In this document: positions 1 to 9,181 of the stretch, piece by piece
Layout of the letters: every line of letters begins with the position of its first letter
Numbering within the stretch: the first letter of the stretch is position 1
Virus record (IMG/VR): IMGVR_UViG_3300031758_000021
Coordinates: 1-64,000 of that record
DNA from: a virus
Length of the DNA: 64,000 nt
Direction: 5' to 3' (one strand)
Translations under genes and position numbers: made by a program
The notes under the pieces: model-generated
Seen by the model: the letters and a program-made list of their open reading frames with translations, nothing else
What the model was told of the DNA's origin: nothing
The model's database searches: none

Positions 1-1
1 G

Positions 2-271
2 GCAAGAATTAACTCTCTTGTGTCACTTGACCCAGACCAAAAACTTTTAACACTTTCTGTTAAAAATGGAGTAGTTAAAGCATCAGGGAAATCATTTAAC
101 TTAAACTTGTTAAACATTGATGATACTGCTGCTAACTTGACTATTTCAGTTTACAAATCTCAATTTGCTTACTTGGATAAAGAAGACACAATGGTGTATA
201 TGAATGAAGATAGATTAATCTTCCATTCTATTGAAACTGAAACTAAAATGATTATCGGAAAAGCTGACTAA
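2..271 (+). CDS. C-terminal fragment, possible gp45-like sliding clamp
   Basis: The frame is open from the first complete codon of the window, so the gene begins upstream; the GTG at position 20 is probably internal. About 89 residues are visible and look like alternating beta strands. The last stretch (DRLIFHSIETETKMIIGKAD) resembles, by eye, the C-terminal strands of T4 gp45, which end in a similar F-S-x(4,6)-I-x-x-A-D pattern. That and its place beside polymerase and UvsX suggest the DNA polymerase sliding clamp, but the piece is too short to be sure. Its stop codon overlaps the next start codon as TAATG, which implies translational coupling to the polymerase fragment. Confidence 0.35.
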   Translation, partial: ARINSLVSLDPDQKLLTLSVKNGVVKASGKSFNLNLLNIDDTAANLTISVYKSQFAYLDKEDTMVYMNEDRLIFHSIETETKMIIGKAD

Positions 272-1452
272 TGAAATACTGCAAGATCGACCCGACGAAT
301 GCTTCAAAGGAGGAGATCACGGCAGAGATTAATCGTCTGACCAATCTCATGAATTTGAAAAAGAATGAGGAGCAGGCAATCAAGATTTTCATTAACTCGG
401 TTTATGGTGCTACTGCATCACCGTATTTCGTAGGGTATAACGTTAGAGTTGCTGAGGCTATTACACTGCAAGGCCAGGAGGTCCGCGGAATTGCTACCAA
501 GATATTCAACAGATACTTTTTGGATTTTTGGCACCGTGATAAAGAATTGCATAATATCCTTGGCATTACTCGAGCGGATAAAGTTACTCAAGACGTTTCA
601 ATCTACGGTGATACTGACTCTTGTTACATCACGTTTCAAGAAGTTGTTAAAGGTTGTGATTGGGCAGGTGACCCCCGTGATTTATTAAAAGGAATTTACA
701 AACACAGGATTAAAGGTTACATTGAGAAATCATATGCAACTTATGCCGCACAAACAGGAACCGAAAACATACAAGATCTTGAAATGGAAACTATTTCATA
801 TTCAGTTATTCTTTTGAAAAAGAAAAAGTACTGTATGGATATTGCTTGGAAAGATGGTCAGGGCGAAGGTATTAATTATGAACCTTTAGAAAAAATCAAA
901 GCGGTAGGTGTTGAGATCGTGCAATCGTCTACTCCACTATTTGCTCGTAACAAACTGAAAGAGCTTTTAAAGATTATCTTTAAAGAAAAAACCAAACTTA
1001 ATATGCGAGCACTTGCTGACTTGCTGAAAAAAGAAAAAGATGGATTTATCTTAGATAATATTGAAAACATTTCTATGTCTTCGGGTATTACGGATTACGA
1101 AAAAGGAGTTGCTGACGACCGTAAGAAACTTATTCTGAATAATCATTGTCCTATGCACGTCAGGGCTGCAGGTTTTCATAATTACATGTTAAATAACAGT
1201 AAGTGGAAAAACAAATATCAATTAATCAAATCTGGTGACAAAGTTAGATACTATTATGCAAAGACCGACCACGGTGTTGGTGAAAATGTATTTGCTTATT
1301 TACCTGGAAACCATCCTATTGAATTTGCGCCACCTGTAGATTATGATACACAATTTGCAAAGAACATCATTGACCCACTTAATCGTTTCATTAGTGCAAT
1401 AGGTTTACCTCCAATTTCTACGGAGCTAATTGTAAGAACACAACTATTCTAA
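271..1452 (+). CDS. 43: Family B DNA polymerase, C-terminal part (split gp43)
   Basis: This is the C-terminal half of a T4-type family B replicative DNA polymerase. Motif B (K-I-F-I-N-S-V-Y-G) lies near residues 37-46 and motif C (Y-G-D-T-D-S) near 113-118, giving a second catalytic aspartate pair of the palm. At 393 aa it is far shorter than the roughly 900 aa of T4 gp43: the 3'-5' exonuclease and palm motif A (D-x-x-S-L-Y-P) are missing, and the frame does not extend upstream. The start lies in what would be the fingers domain. The N-terminal half must be encoded elsewhere, as in some Aeromonas T4-like phages with gp43A/gp43B. It starts in a TAATG overlap with the upstream gene. Confidence 0.92.
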   Translation: MKYCKIDPTNASKEEITAEINRLTNLMNLKKNEEQAIKIFINSVYGATASPYFVGYNVRVAEAITLQGQEVRGIATKIFNRYFLDFWHRDKELHNILGITRADKVTQDVSIYGDTDSCYITFQEVVKGCDWAGDPRDLLKGIYKHRIKGYIEKSYATYAAQTGTENIQDLEMETISYSVILLKKKKYCMDIAWKDGQGEGINYEPLEKIKAVGVEIVQSSTPLFARNKLKELLKIIFKEKTKLNMRALADLLKKEKDGFILDNIENISMSSGITDYEKGVADDRKKLILNNHCPMHVRAAGFHNYMLNNSKWKNKYQLIKSGDKVRYYYAKTDHGVGENVFAYLPGNHPIEFAPPVDYDTQFAKNIIDPLNRFISAIGLPPISTELIVRTQLF

Positions 1453-1468
1453 AAATAAAATTCTAAAA

Positions 1469-2722
1469 ATGGCTAAACAACTCTCTTTTACAGATCTGGA
1501 CACGGCGCTTACTAAAGTAAATGATAAAGGTTCTATTATCACAATTAACACATTCTCAAAAATTGATGAATGGATTGGGACTGGAAATTACTTACTTAAT
1601 GCTCAGCTTAGTGGCAGTCTGTTTGGCGGTTATCCTAATTCAAGATCTATCTGTGTGGCAGGTGAATCTGGTACTGGGAAAACCTTCTTAACACTTAATG
1701 CTTGTCGTGAGGCTCAGAAAATGGGCTACAACATTATATACATGGATTCTGAGGCTGCGGTTGATGAAGATATCATTCGTAACTTTGGAGTAGATCCTGA
1801 GAAATTCCGTTATCAACCAGTAAGTACTCCACAAGAGGTACGTCACTTTGTTGCTAACTTATGTGATACATTGAAAAAAGCAAAAGATAAAGGAACTGAA
1901 CTTCCTAAGATCATGCTTGTACTTGACTCTTTAGGTAACCTTGCTACCAACAAAGAAAGAACCGACGCAATGAGCGGAAGTGAAAAAAAGGATATGACAA
2001 AGCAACAAGAACTTCGTTCTTTATTCCGTGTAATTACAACGGATCTTGCTGAAATGAAAATTCCGTTTATCTTTACTAATCACACATACGCAAGTATCGG
2101 TTCATTCATACCAGGACAAACTATTTCTGGTGGAGGCGGAGCAATCTATAATGCTTCAGTAATTTTACAACTTTCTAAAGCTGGTCTTAAAGAAGGCGGT
2201 GATGAGGCTGCTGCCGCAGGTGTACAAAAGACAGGTATCATTGTAACATCAAAAGCTGCAAAGAATCGTTTTGCTCGTCCTATTCCTGTTAAGTTCCACA
2301 TCAGTTTTTATAAAGGTATGAATCCATACGTTGGATTAGAATCTTTTATTAACTGGGAAAACTGCGGAATCCAAAAAGGAAAACTTATGGACCAAAAAGG
2401 TTTTGATAAACACGTGGCTGGTAAACCTGCTGAGGCAATTATCGGACCTACTCGTTTTGAGCACACTGATGAAAACGGAAATACTCGAGTTCTTTATCTT
2501 GAACCAAAAGAAACTGCAAGAACTATTGTAGTTCGCCACTTAGGTGCGGAATTAAAACCTTCAGAACTATTTACTTCAAAAGTAATTACTGAAGAAGTAC
2601 TTAGAGAACTTGATGAAAAGGTAATCAAGAAAATGTTCATGCTTCCAAATATTGCTGACTTGTCAGAATTGGAAGAACTTGAAATGGACGACATTATTGA
2701 TGACAACAGTGATGAGGATTAA
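1469..2722 (+). CDS. uvsX: UvsX RecA-like recombinase
   Basis: Strand-exchange ATPase that coats single-stranded DNA and drives recombination-dependent replication in T4-type phages. Walker A is G-E-S-G-T-G-K-T (about residues 65-72) and Walker B is I-M-L-V-L-D-S-L-G (about 150-158). A glycine-rich loop (S-G-G-G-G-A) near residue 220 fits RecA/UvsX DNA-binding loop L2. Length 417 aa compares with 391 in T4, and the acidic C-terminal tail is typical of the family. It lies 16 nt after the polymerase fragment, and the next gene overlaps its end by 11 nt, so polymerase, uvsX and helicase are probably co-transcribed. Confidence 0.95.
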   Translation: MAKQLSFTDLDTALTKVNDKGSIITINTFSKIDEWIGTGNYLLNAQLSGSLFGGYPNSRSICVAGESGTGKTFLTLNACREAQKMGYNIIYMDSEAAVDEDIIRNFGVDPEKFRYQPVSTPQEVRHFVANLCDTLKKAKDKGTELPKIMLVLDSLGNLATNKERTDAMSGSEKKDMTKQQELRSLFRVITTDLAEMKIPFIFTNHTYASIGSFIPGQTISGGGGAIYNASVILQLSKAGLKEGGDEAAAAGVQKTGIIVTSKAAKNRFARPIPVKFHISFYKGMNPYVGLESFINWENCGIQKGKLMDQKGFDKHVAGKPAEAIIGPTRFEHTDENGNTRVLYLEPKETARTIVVRHLGAELKPSELFTSKVITEEVLRELDEKVIKKMFMLPNIADLSELEELEMDDIIDDNSDED

Positions 2723-3041
2723 TCAAAACAAACTAGAAGTTAAGTATGCCCTGGAAATCTACAATGAAGTTCCAGGGTTTCCTTCTCATACGGATCGTGT
2801 GTATGTAATGATACGTGCATTAGAAGAGGGGGACGAAGATGGCACTTGGCTTGACCGCGAGTTTGTAGCTGAAAACATTTGGGGGCAAATGAAATCTTGT
2901 ATTGGAACACTTAAGGAATTTAGAGATTTCTTGGATTCTATTGCAGATGATACTTTACCACCTGATGAATTACTTTTACAAAAAACTCGAACAGAAAGGT
3001 CTAAAGGCTATTACAGGCTAATTAGAAACCCGTGGATGTAA
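2712..3041 (+). CDS. Hypothetical protein between uvsX and helicase
   Basis: Protein of 109 aa that I do not recognise. The start at 2712 (MRINQNKLEV) gives an 11-nt overlap with uvsX; a longer version from 2652 would only read uvsX in another frame. The sequence is acidic and predicted mixed helical, with one well-formed segment around LKEFRDFLDSI and a basic end. Its place between recombinase and helicase suggests a replication or recombination accessory role, but that is inference from position only. Confidence 0.7.
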   Translation: MRINQNKLEVKYALEIYNEVPGFPSHTDRVYVMIRALEEGDEDGTWLDREFVAENIWGQMKSCIGTLKEFRDFLDSIADDTLPPDELLLQKTRTERSKGYYRLIRNPWM

Positions 3042-3058
3042 ACTATTTATACAGTCGA

Positions 3059-3068
3059 GTATATAACT
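3059..3068 (+). promoter_or_regulatory. GATATATA-like motif (weak)
   Basis: GTATATAACT a few bases before the helicase start. It resembles the motif before structural genes but is so close that transcription from it would begin at or inside the start codon, so it may be fortuitous. Confidence 0.2.
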
Positions 3069-3072
3069 TAAT

Positions 3073-4374
3073 ATGGTAGCAACACACTTAGAAAAAATAT
3101 TCTTTCATTATCTCATAGAGAGAAGAGAGCTTCTGGATATCGTTAAGTCAAGATTTTTCGATACTGCAGACATTCGTAAGATATACGAAATCGTACAAGA
3201 ATTTTCTGAAAAGTATACAGATGTACCGACCCGCCAACAGATTAATGAATTAATCAAAATGAAAGGTCTGTCTGATGAACTTGACAGCAAAAAGATAGAT
3301 TATCTTTATGAAGTTAATCTTAAAGAATACGAGGAAGAATGGCTAAAAGAAACTGCTGAATCTTGGATTGAATATAAGAATCTTGACCTTTCCGTATACG
3401 ACCTATTAAATTATCTTAAGACTACAAAAGTTACAACAGAGAATGTTAAAGATGTAGTTCAAAATGCCAAAAACATTATTACTGAAAGAAATAACATTCA
3501 GTTTAATTTTGATGAAGGTTTGGACTTCTTTAATCCTGAATCTCACTTACAGCCTGCCACAGATACTTTTAGCTCAGGAATACCTATGATGGATCTTGTT
3601 CTTGGTGGCGGATGGTATTCTAAAGCACTATTTTGTTTTATTGGTGAAATGAAGATTGGTAAGTCAATCTGGTTAGCAAACGTTGCGGCAAACTCAGTTA
3701 AACTTGGGTATAACACAGCGGTTCTATCTTTAGAGATGCGTGACCGTAAACTTATTAAACGTCTTGGTGCCAACTTGTTAGGAATTAACATGAAGGAATA
3801 TGATAATCTTGCTGAAGATAAAACCTTAATGAAGCAAAAGATTGCTAACATGGGTTATGAAAGTCTGCAGGTTCCAGGTAAACTTTATGTAAAAGAATTT
3901 CCTACTTCATCTGCAGGTGTACCTGACATAGAAAGATACTTAATCAAGATGGAGGAAATTAAAGGTATTAAGTTTAAAGTAATTGTACTTGACTATATTA
4001 ATATCTTGAAGAACTGGAGAAATCCTAACTCAGAGAATACATACATGAAGATTAAGCAAATTGCTGAAGATCTTCGAGCTATGGCAATGAGGAATAACTG
4101 GGCAATCGTTACAGCAACTCAAATTAACCGTTCAGGCTTTGGAAGTACTGACTTAAGTGCAAATAACATTTCAGAATCTGCAGCATTAGGACATACGGTT
4201 GATGCAATGTTTGGTATCATACAAGATGAAATCATGCATGCCAATCGAGAATACATTCTTAAGTTAATTGCAAATCGTAATGATGGGTACAAAAATGCTC
4301 GTCAGAAATTTTTAATTAGTTATGATCTTATGAGAATTACTCAAGATCCTGACTCCCAAATGACATCTGAATAA
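3073..4374 (+). CDS. 41: Replicative DNA helicase, DnaB/gp41 family
   Basis: Hexameric 5'-3' helicase that unwinds the replication fork. The N-terminal 120 residues are helical like DnaB/gp41 N domains. The RecA-like core has Walker A G-E-M-K-I-G-K-S (about residues 191-198), Walker B V-I-V-L-D-Y-I (about 297-303) and a T-Q-I-N-R-S-G segment near 342 matching DnaB motif H4. 433 aa against 475 in T4 gp41. The normal Walker A G-x-x-x-x-G-K-S/T spacing is kept. It is followed without gap (TAATG) by a small unknown gene. Confidence 0.93.
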   Translation: MVATHLEKIFFHYLIERRELLDIVKSRFFDTADIRKIYEIVQEFSEKYTDVPTRQQINELIKMKGLSDELDSKKIDYLYEVNLKEYEEEWLKETAESWIEYKNLDLSVYDLLNYLKTTKVTTENVKDVVQNAKNIITERNNIQFNFDEGLDFFNPESHLQPATDTFSSGIPMMDLVLGGGWYSKALFCFIGEMKIGKSIWLANVAANSVKLGYNTAVLSLEMRDRKLIKRLGANLLGINMKEYDNLAEDKTLMKQKIANMGYESLQVPGKLYVKEFPTSSAGVPDIERYLIKMEEIKGIKFKVIVLDYINILKNWRNPNSENTYMKIKQIAEDLRAMAMRNNWAIVTATQINRSGFGSTDLSANNISESAALGHTVDAMFGIIQDEIMHANREYILKLIANRNDGYKNARQKFLISYDLMRITQDPDSQMTSE

Positions 4375-4799
4375 TGAAAGAAGATAAAATTTTTAACAAT
4401 CGTTATAACACGGGCGACATAGAGTATGAAACCTTTGGGGCAATTAAGGTTCATGACAAATACATCCCCCGTGATACATTTGAAGAATACACAGATAATC
4501 GTTTACAAGAAGACTTGTACGAGATATTCCAAACATCTGACTTTTATGAAGAATACTCAAAGAACAAAAAAGTTGTTCGAGGAGATGTTGCCAAAATCTA
4601 TTATTACTTTGATGACAACTTAAGAAATTCTAAAGGGATACCGCCTGTAGAAAAATTCGTTGCCATTGCAGAATTTATGAGCATATCATATGATTTACTA
4701 TATGAAGAACTTGCTCCGGTATACAAAGAAGCGTTACTTAAAGAATTGGATGTAAAATACAATATCTTTAAAAAGAAAAACATTAAGAGATTATTTTAG
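4374..4799 (+). CDS. Hypothetical protein after helicase
   Basis: Acidic protein of 141 aa with many Tyr and Glu and a basic C-terminus (KKKNIKRLF). I do not recognise a family. It starts in a TAATG overlap with the helicase gene and ends one base before gp47, so it is translated from the same message. A helicase loader or primase partner would fit this position, but no motif supports either. Confidence 0.7.
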   Translation: MKEDKIFNNRYNTGDIEYETFGAIKVHDKYIPRDTFEEYTDNRLQEDLYEIFQTSDFYEEYSKNKKVVRGDVAKIYYYFDDNLRNSKGIPPVEKFVAIAEFMSISYDLLYEELAPVYKEALLKELDVKYNIFKKKNIKRLF

Positions 4800-4800
4800 T

Positions 4801-5904
4801 ATGCTAAAAATCGACGCAAAAAGAATCTGGCTAATATCCGATACACACTTAGGAGTTAGAACAAATTCTCGAGAGTGGATGGATACGATTGAAGATTACT
4901 TCATGAATCATTTTATCCCTACTCTAAAACGAGAATACCAACCCGGAGATGTTCTTATACATTGCGGCGACGTATTCGACTCAAGACAGTCAATTAATCT
5001 GTATGTTTTAAACAAAGGTATGGCAATCTTTGAGGAGATTACAAAAATCATGCCCGTTTATATGATCATCGGTAATCATGACATATTCATGAAGTACTCT
5101 AATGAAATTAATTCGTTAAAAGTATTCAAGCACATGTCAGATATTCATATTTATGAAAAACCTACAGTAGTTCAACTTGGACCTCGTAAAGCACTATTCA
5201 TGCCGTGGGTTGATAGCCCTGAAGAATTTGCTGAAATTGTAACAGATCCTGCATATCATGCAGAGATTATGTTTTGTCACACTGACATTAAAGGAATGTC
5301 TTTCAATAAATTTGTAAAAATTGAAGAAGGTAGTGATCCTGACCGCTTTGCGCACTTTCATCGAGTTTATTCTGGACATATACATTATGCACAGAAATAC
5401 AAAAACGTAAGAATGCTTGGGTGCCCTTATGAATTAACTCGTTCTGATAGTGGAAATACCAAATCTATTTGGAGACTTGATTTGGAATCTGATGAAGAAG
5501 TTAGTTTCCAAAATAATCATTCACCAAAATTTGTTAAGTTTAAATTGGATTGGGTTTTAGAGCAGCCTATCGGAAAACTTCAAAAACTATTTGAGAACAA
5601 TTATGTAGATGTAATGGTAACACCTCAGTGGTCCTTAAAGTTTCCTTTTGGTATATTTGCTGACAAGTTCACAGGGTACCGTAAAATTAACCCTATCATA
5701 ACCTCAGGTGATGATGATGTTACCACAGAGGACGGAGAGATCATTGACGCATATGAAGAGATTAACTTATCTAGACTTATAGATAAACATATTGAATCTT
5801 TACCGTATTCAGAAAATATCAAACAATCATTAAAAAATGTAAGTTCGAGACTTTATCAAGAGACTCTTAAAGAACTTGAAGAAAAGCGTTCATATGAAGA
5901 TTAA
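4801..5904 (+). CDS. 47: gp47-like recombination endonuclease subunit (SbcD/Mre11)
   Basis: Metallophosphoesterase subunit of the gp46/gp47 complex, which resects DNA ends for recombination. All the calcineurin-type motifs are visible in order: S-D-T-H-L-G (about residues 13-18), H-C-G-D-V-F-D (about 57-63), G-N-H-D (about 99-102), C-H-T-D (about 159-162) and S-G-H-I-H (about 194-198). 367 aa against 339 in T4 gp47. The last 11 nt overlap the start of gp46, the usual pairing of this complex. Confidence 0.94.
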   Translation: MLKIDAKRIWLISDTHLGVRTNSREWMDTIEDYFMNHFIPTLKREYQPGDVLIHCGDVFDSRQSINLYVLNKGMAIFEEITKIMPVYMIIGNHDIFMKYSNEINSLKVFKHMSDIHIYEKPTVVQLGPRKALFMPWVDSPEEFAEIVTDPAYHAEIMFCHTDIKGMSFNKFVKIEEGSDPDRFAHFHRVYSGHIHYAQKYKNVRMLGCPYELTRSDSGNTKSIWRLDLESDEEVSFQNNHSPKFVKFKLDWVLEQPIGKLQKLFENNYVDVMVTPQWSLKFPFGIFADKFTGYRKINPIITSGDDDVTTEDGEIIDAYEEINLSRLIDKHIESLPYSENIKQSLKNVSSRLYQETLKELEEKRSYED

Positions 5905-7570
5905 AAGTATAACCTGGAGTAATTTTGGAAGTTACGGAAATAAACCACAAGAAATTGTGTTTGATGAAAACCAAGGAAACTTCTATCTTATAGTTGGAAG
6001 TAACGGGGCAGGAAAGTCAACAATATCTGATGTAATCAAATTTGGATTATACGGTAGAGTTGATAATAAAAAGATGGGTGATCTTCCCAATCGGTTTAAC
6101 GGAAATATGAAAGTTAAGATTGTAATTGAGAAAACACCTGGAACTATTGCTACGATTGAACGTGGACTTAAACCTGGAATTTTTAAACTCTCAATTAATG
6201 GAGTTGAATATGACCAAGCTGGAAAGAAAAATGTACAAGAATACATAGAGGAAGAAATCTTAGGAATCCCCTTTTATGTTTTTAATAATATGATTTCATT
6301 GTCAATTAATGACTTTAAGAGTTTCATCAGTATGGGTGTAAACGATAAACGTCAAATCATTGACCGTCTATTTGGATTGGAAATCATCGGGCGTATCCGT
6401 TGGAAAGTTAAAATGAAATTGAAGATGCTTAAAGACTATCTTGATAACGTTTCCACGGAAATCGCCGTACTGGAAAGAAGTATACAAGATACCAACGCGG
6501 AACTTACTAGTTTAAATGAAAAACTTATTACAGTAGGTGAAGAAAGGCGTTCGGAACTTCAAACCAAAATTTTACAATTCCAAGAGTTCATTAAAAAAGC
6601 AGCGGATAGATTATTAGAAATCTCCACAAAAGAAAAAGAAGTACAGAATGTTTTAAATACTCTATCAAGTAAAATGGACGAACACCGTACTGATGAAAGA
6701 ATTTGTACACAAAAGATCCATTTATTTGAAAGCGGTAAATGTCCTACTTGTGAAACTGATTTAACCGATGATCATCACAAAAGTATGTTACAGGATTTTC
6801 TTGAAAAGAATGATGCTACTAAACAACTGATGGCAGAGATTAAAACCAAGCAAGATGAATTAACTGAAAAGAAAACTAAAATTCGTACAATGTATTCTGA
6901 AGTGAATGGCAAAAAGACAGCCGCTGAAGTTCAGATTTCTACATTACGTAATGAATTAGCAAAATTAAGTAATGGTAATGTTGATGATGCGCAAACACAA
7001 TCTTTAGAAAAACTTATTAAAGATACTGGTGAAAAGAAACAATCTGCTTTAGTTAAAAAGAGTGAAGAAGAAAAGAAAGGTAACTTCTTTAAAATCGTTG
7101 AAGATATCTTTGGAGACAGGGGCGTAAAACTATCTGCTCTAAAAAGAATTGTTCCATTATTAAATGCTGAAATTCGAAAAGTAATGGCTGATCTTAACAT
7201 GGATTATCGTGTAACCTTTAATGAAGAATTTGATGTTGACATACAACATTTAGGATTTAAGATTTCTCCAGAACAGCTAAGTACAGGTGAAAGAAAGAAA
7301 ATTGATTTTGCTACACTAATTGCGTTAATCCGTTTAATGAAGATTCGTTTTGCTGGGCTTAACCTTACTTTTCTTGATGAAATCTTTTCATCTATTGATT
7401 CTGATGGAATTTATCATATCTTAAAAGTACTTCATAAAACTTGTAGGGAATTAAACTTAAACATATTTGTTATTAATCATAGTCAATTACCAACCGAGAT
7501 TTTTGATTATCGCTTAGAAATTCAAAAGAACAATGGTTTTTCCCACTTATTGGTTGAAAAAATTGGATGA
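5894..7570 (+). CDS. 46: gp46-like recombination endonuclease subunit (SbcC/Rad50)
   Basis: SMC-type ATPase partner of gp47. Walker A G-S-N-G-A-G-K-S-T (about residues 36-44) at the N-terminus, a Cys-Pro-Thr-Cys zinc hook (about 283-286) flanked by two coiled-coil arms, then the ABC signature L-S-T-G-E-R-K and Walker B L-T-F-L-D-E near the C-terminus. The start at 5894 (MKIKSITW) is preferred over 5876 because it gives the canonical N-terminal strand and 558 aa, almost exactly the 560 aa of T4 gp46. It ends 10 nt before the tail-terminator gene, where the late, structural block begins. Confidence 0.95.
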   Translation: MKIKSITWSNFGSYGNKPQEIVFDENQGNFYLIVGSNGAGKSTISDVIKFGLYGRVDNKKMGDLPNRFNGNMKVKIVIEKTPGTIATIERGLKPGIFKLSINGVEYDQAGKKNVQEYIEEEILGIPFYVFNNMISLSINDFKSFISMGVNDKRQIIDRLFGLEIIGRIRWKVKMKLKMLKDYLDNVSTEIAVLERSIQDTNAELTSLNEKLITVGEERRSELQTKILQFQEFIKKAADRLLEISTKEKEVQNVLNTLSSKMDEHRTDERICTQKIHLFESGKCPTCETDLTDDHHKSMLQDFLEKNDATKQLMAEIKTKQDELTEKKTKIRTMYSEVNGKKTAAEVQISTLRNELAKLSNGNVDDAQTQSLEKLIKDTGEKKQSALVKKSEEEKKGNFFKIVEDIFGDRGVKLSALKRIVPLLNAEIRKVMADLNMDYRVTFNEEFDVDIQHLGFKISPEQLSTGERKKIDFATLIALIRLMKIRFAGLNLTFLDEIFSSIDSDGIYHILKVLHKTCRELNLNIFVINHSQLPTEIFDYRLEIQKNNGFSHLLVEKIG

Positions 7571-7579
7571 TATATAAAG
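7569..7579 (+). promoter_or_regulatory. GATATATA motif
   Basis: GATATATAAAG immediately before the gp15-like gene. Matches the candidate late motif, but leaves almost no leader before the ATG at 7581. Confidence 0.3.
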
Positions 7580-7580
7580 T

Positions 7581-9125
7581 ATGGGACAATTTCTTCACAA
7601 GTATAATACAGATAACGTACACTCAAGAGCTGTAATAGTTGGTCTTGTTAATCTCCTAAACACTGTTGTACAATATGATAATGTATTAGGTGATAACACA
7701 TTTGACCGAGTTACCGTTCCGTTCTTTTACAGCATGACTGGTGATGAGCGATTCTTACAAGATTTCTTTTTAGAATGGAGTGATTGTGTGCACCCTAAAC
7801 ATGCGGATGGTAACTATGATGTAATACCAAGAGGTATTGTTACTTTAACATCAAATACAATTAATACATCAGCAATGACCCACCGTTTTGTTCGTGGTAG
7901 TTATGCAAAAGAAATAGACGGACAATTACAAACATATAATGCTTTCTTAAACTCAATTCCATTAGCAATGCAATTTGATGTTGTTATAGAAGCTGATACC
8001 AATCTTGATGCGTTTAAGATTCAACAGTCAATCATTGAAACCTTTTATAAGACTCAAGTTTATTCTGTAAGTTATAAAGGTTTTAGAGTTCCGTGCCAAG
8101 TAGGGTTTCCCGAAGATTACGGATTAGAAAAAACTTTTGAATTTACATATCAAACTGAAAGTAAAATTGAACTCAAGTTTCAGCTTGCAGTTGAAACTTA
8201 CATGCCAGTAATTGACCCAACTACTGAAAGAAACAATTGGAATCGTATTACATCAGCAGGTGGACCAGGAATGGATATAGGAATCATAAATGAAGAAACT
8301 CAAGTTATTTTTGAATACACAAGTCCTACTGCAAATGGCACATACTTATCAGGTAGTTCTCTTCCTATTCGTTGGACAAATTCAGGAGCAATTTTAAGAG
8401 TTAATATCTATTATAGATTTACAGGACAAGATGATTGGACAATGATTGCAGATTCATCAGAAAATGATGGTGCTTTTGATTGGAGTATTCCATTTTTTAG
8501 TAATACGCAAACTCTAGTTAAACAAGATCCTATTAGATCCTATGTATCTGATAGCAGTGGTAAAGGCGCTAAAACTCGCGCTATCATAAATGCAAATGGT
8601 GAAGTTGAAAGAATAATCATTTTTGATGGAGGTTATGGCTATTCAAATCAAGCAATGATTAATGTTTCTCCACTTATTCAACCACCGCCAGGGGCACCAC
8701 CTTTTATTGCGCCACAAATTTCTGCAAATGTAAGTTGTGGGCGTGTAATAGGATTTACAATTCATAGTCCCGGCTCTGGATTTATTCCAACCCCTGTTAA
8801 TTACATTGAACTAAAAATTGAAAATCAGGTGAATCCTGTCCAATCTCAAATTTGTTTAACTGCTGCAACATTTACAGGTGATACCGACCCTTTAGGTCCT
8901 AACCCAACTAAAGTAACAAACTTAAATCCAACCGTTGCTGAACTTGTTTCTCTTGGTGTAAACTTTGATAGTTTTATACAAGGACCAGGTACAGCAAATG
9001 GTACAAAAATCCTATCGCATGACGCGATAAATAATTGGATTGTGCTGGATCAAAACTGTACACTTCTCGTTAATGACGGGGACTATACACTTGATCCGCA
9101 AACTGCCATCTTTGAAATACAATGA
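7581..9125 (+). CDS. 15: gp15-like tail terminator/sheath stabiliser with C-terminal beta extension
   Basis: The first ~215 residues follow the plan of T4 gp15, the protein that caps the contractile tail: an early R-V-T-V-P-F segment, a middle S-I-P-L-A-M-Q-F-D-V strand followed by an I-I-E-T-F-Y helix, and a closing strand ending in Y-M-P-V. T4 gp15 is 272 aa; this is 514. The extra ~290 residues hold an Ig-like stretch (residues ~235-310) and G-x-G-Y beta repeats of the kind also seen in the large sheath insertion. The first gene after gp46, it opens the neck/head block. Assignment rests on remembered similarity, so gp3-type is an alternative. Confidence 0.6.
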   Translation: MGQFLHKYNTDNVHSRAVIVGLVNLLNTVVQYDNVLGDNTFDRVTVPFFYSMTGDERFLQDFFLEWSDCVHPKHADGNYDVIPRGIVTLTSNTINTSAMTHRFVRGSYAKEIDGQLQTYNAFLNSIPLAMQFDVVIEADTNLDAFKIQQSIIETFYKTQVYSVSYKGFRVPCQVGFPEDYGLEKTFEFTYQTESKIELKFQLAVETYMPVIDPTTERNNWNRITSAGGPGMDIGIINEETQVIFEYTSPTANGTYLSGSSLPIRWTNSGAILRVNIYYRFTGQDDWTMIADSSENDGAFDWSIPFFSNTQTLVKQDPIRSYVSDSSGKGAKTRAIINANGEVERIIIFDGGYGYSNQAMINVSPLIQPPPGAPPFIAPQISANVSCGRVIGFTIHSPGSGFIPTPVNYIELKIENQVNPVQSQICLTAATFTGDTDPLGPNPTKVTNLNPTVAELVSLGVNFDSFIQGPGTANGTKILSHDAINNWIVLDQNCTLLVNDGDYTLDPQTAIFEIQ

Positions 9126-9146
9126 TAAAAATGTATTAATGATGGC

Positions 9147-9156
9147 GAATATATAG
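9147..9156 (+). promoter_or_regulatory. Candidate late promoter motif
   Basis: GAATATATAG 26 nt before the ATG of the next gene, in the short intergenic gap 9126-9181. A leader of about 20 nt would result. Confidence 0.45.
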
Positions 9157-9181
9157 TATAGATTAAAAATATCAATAGAAA

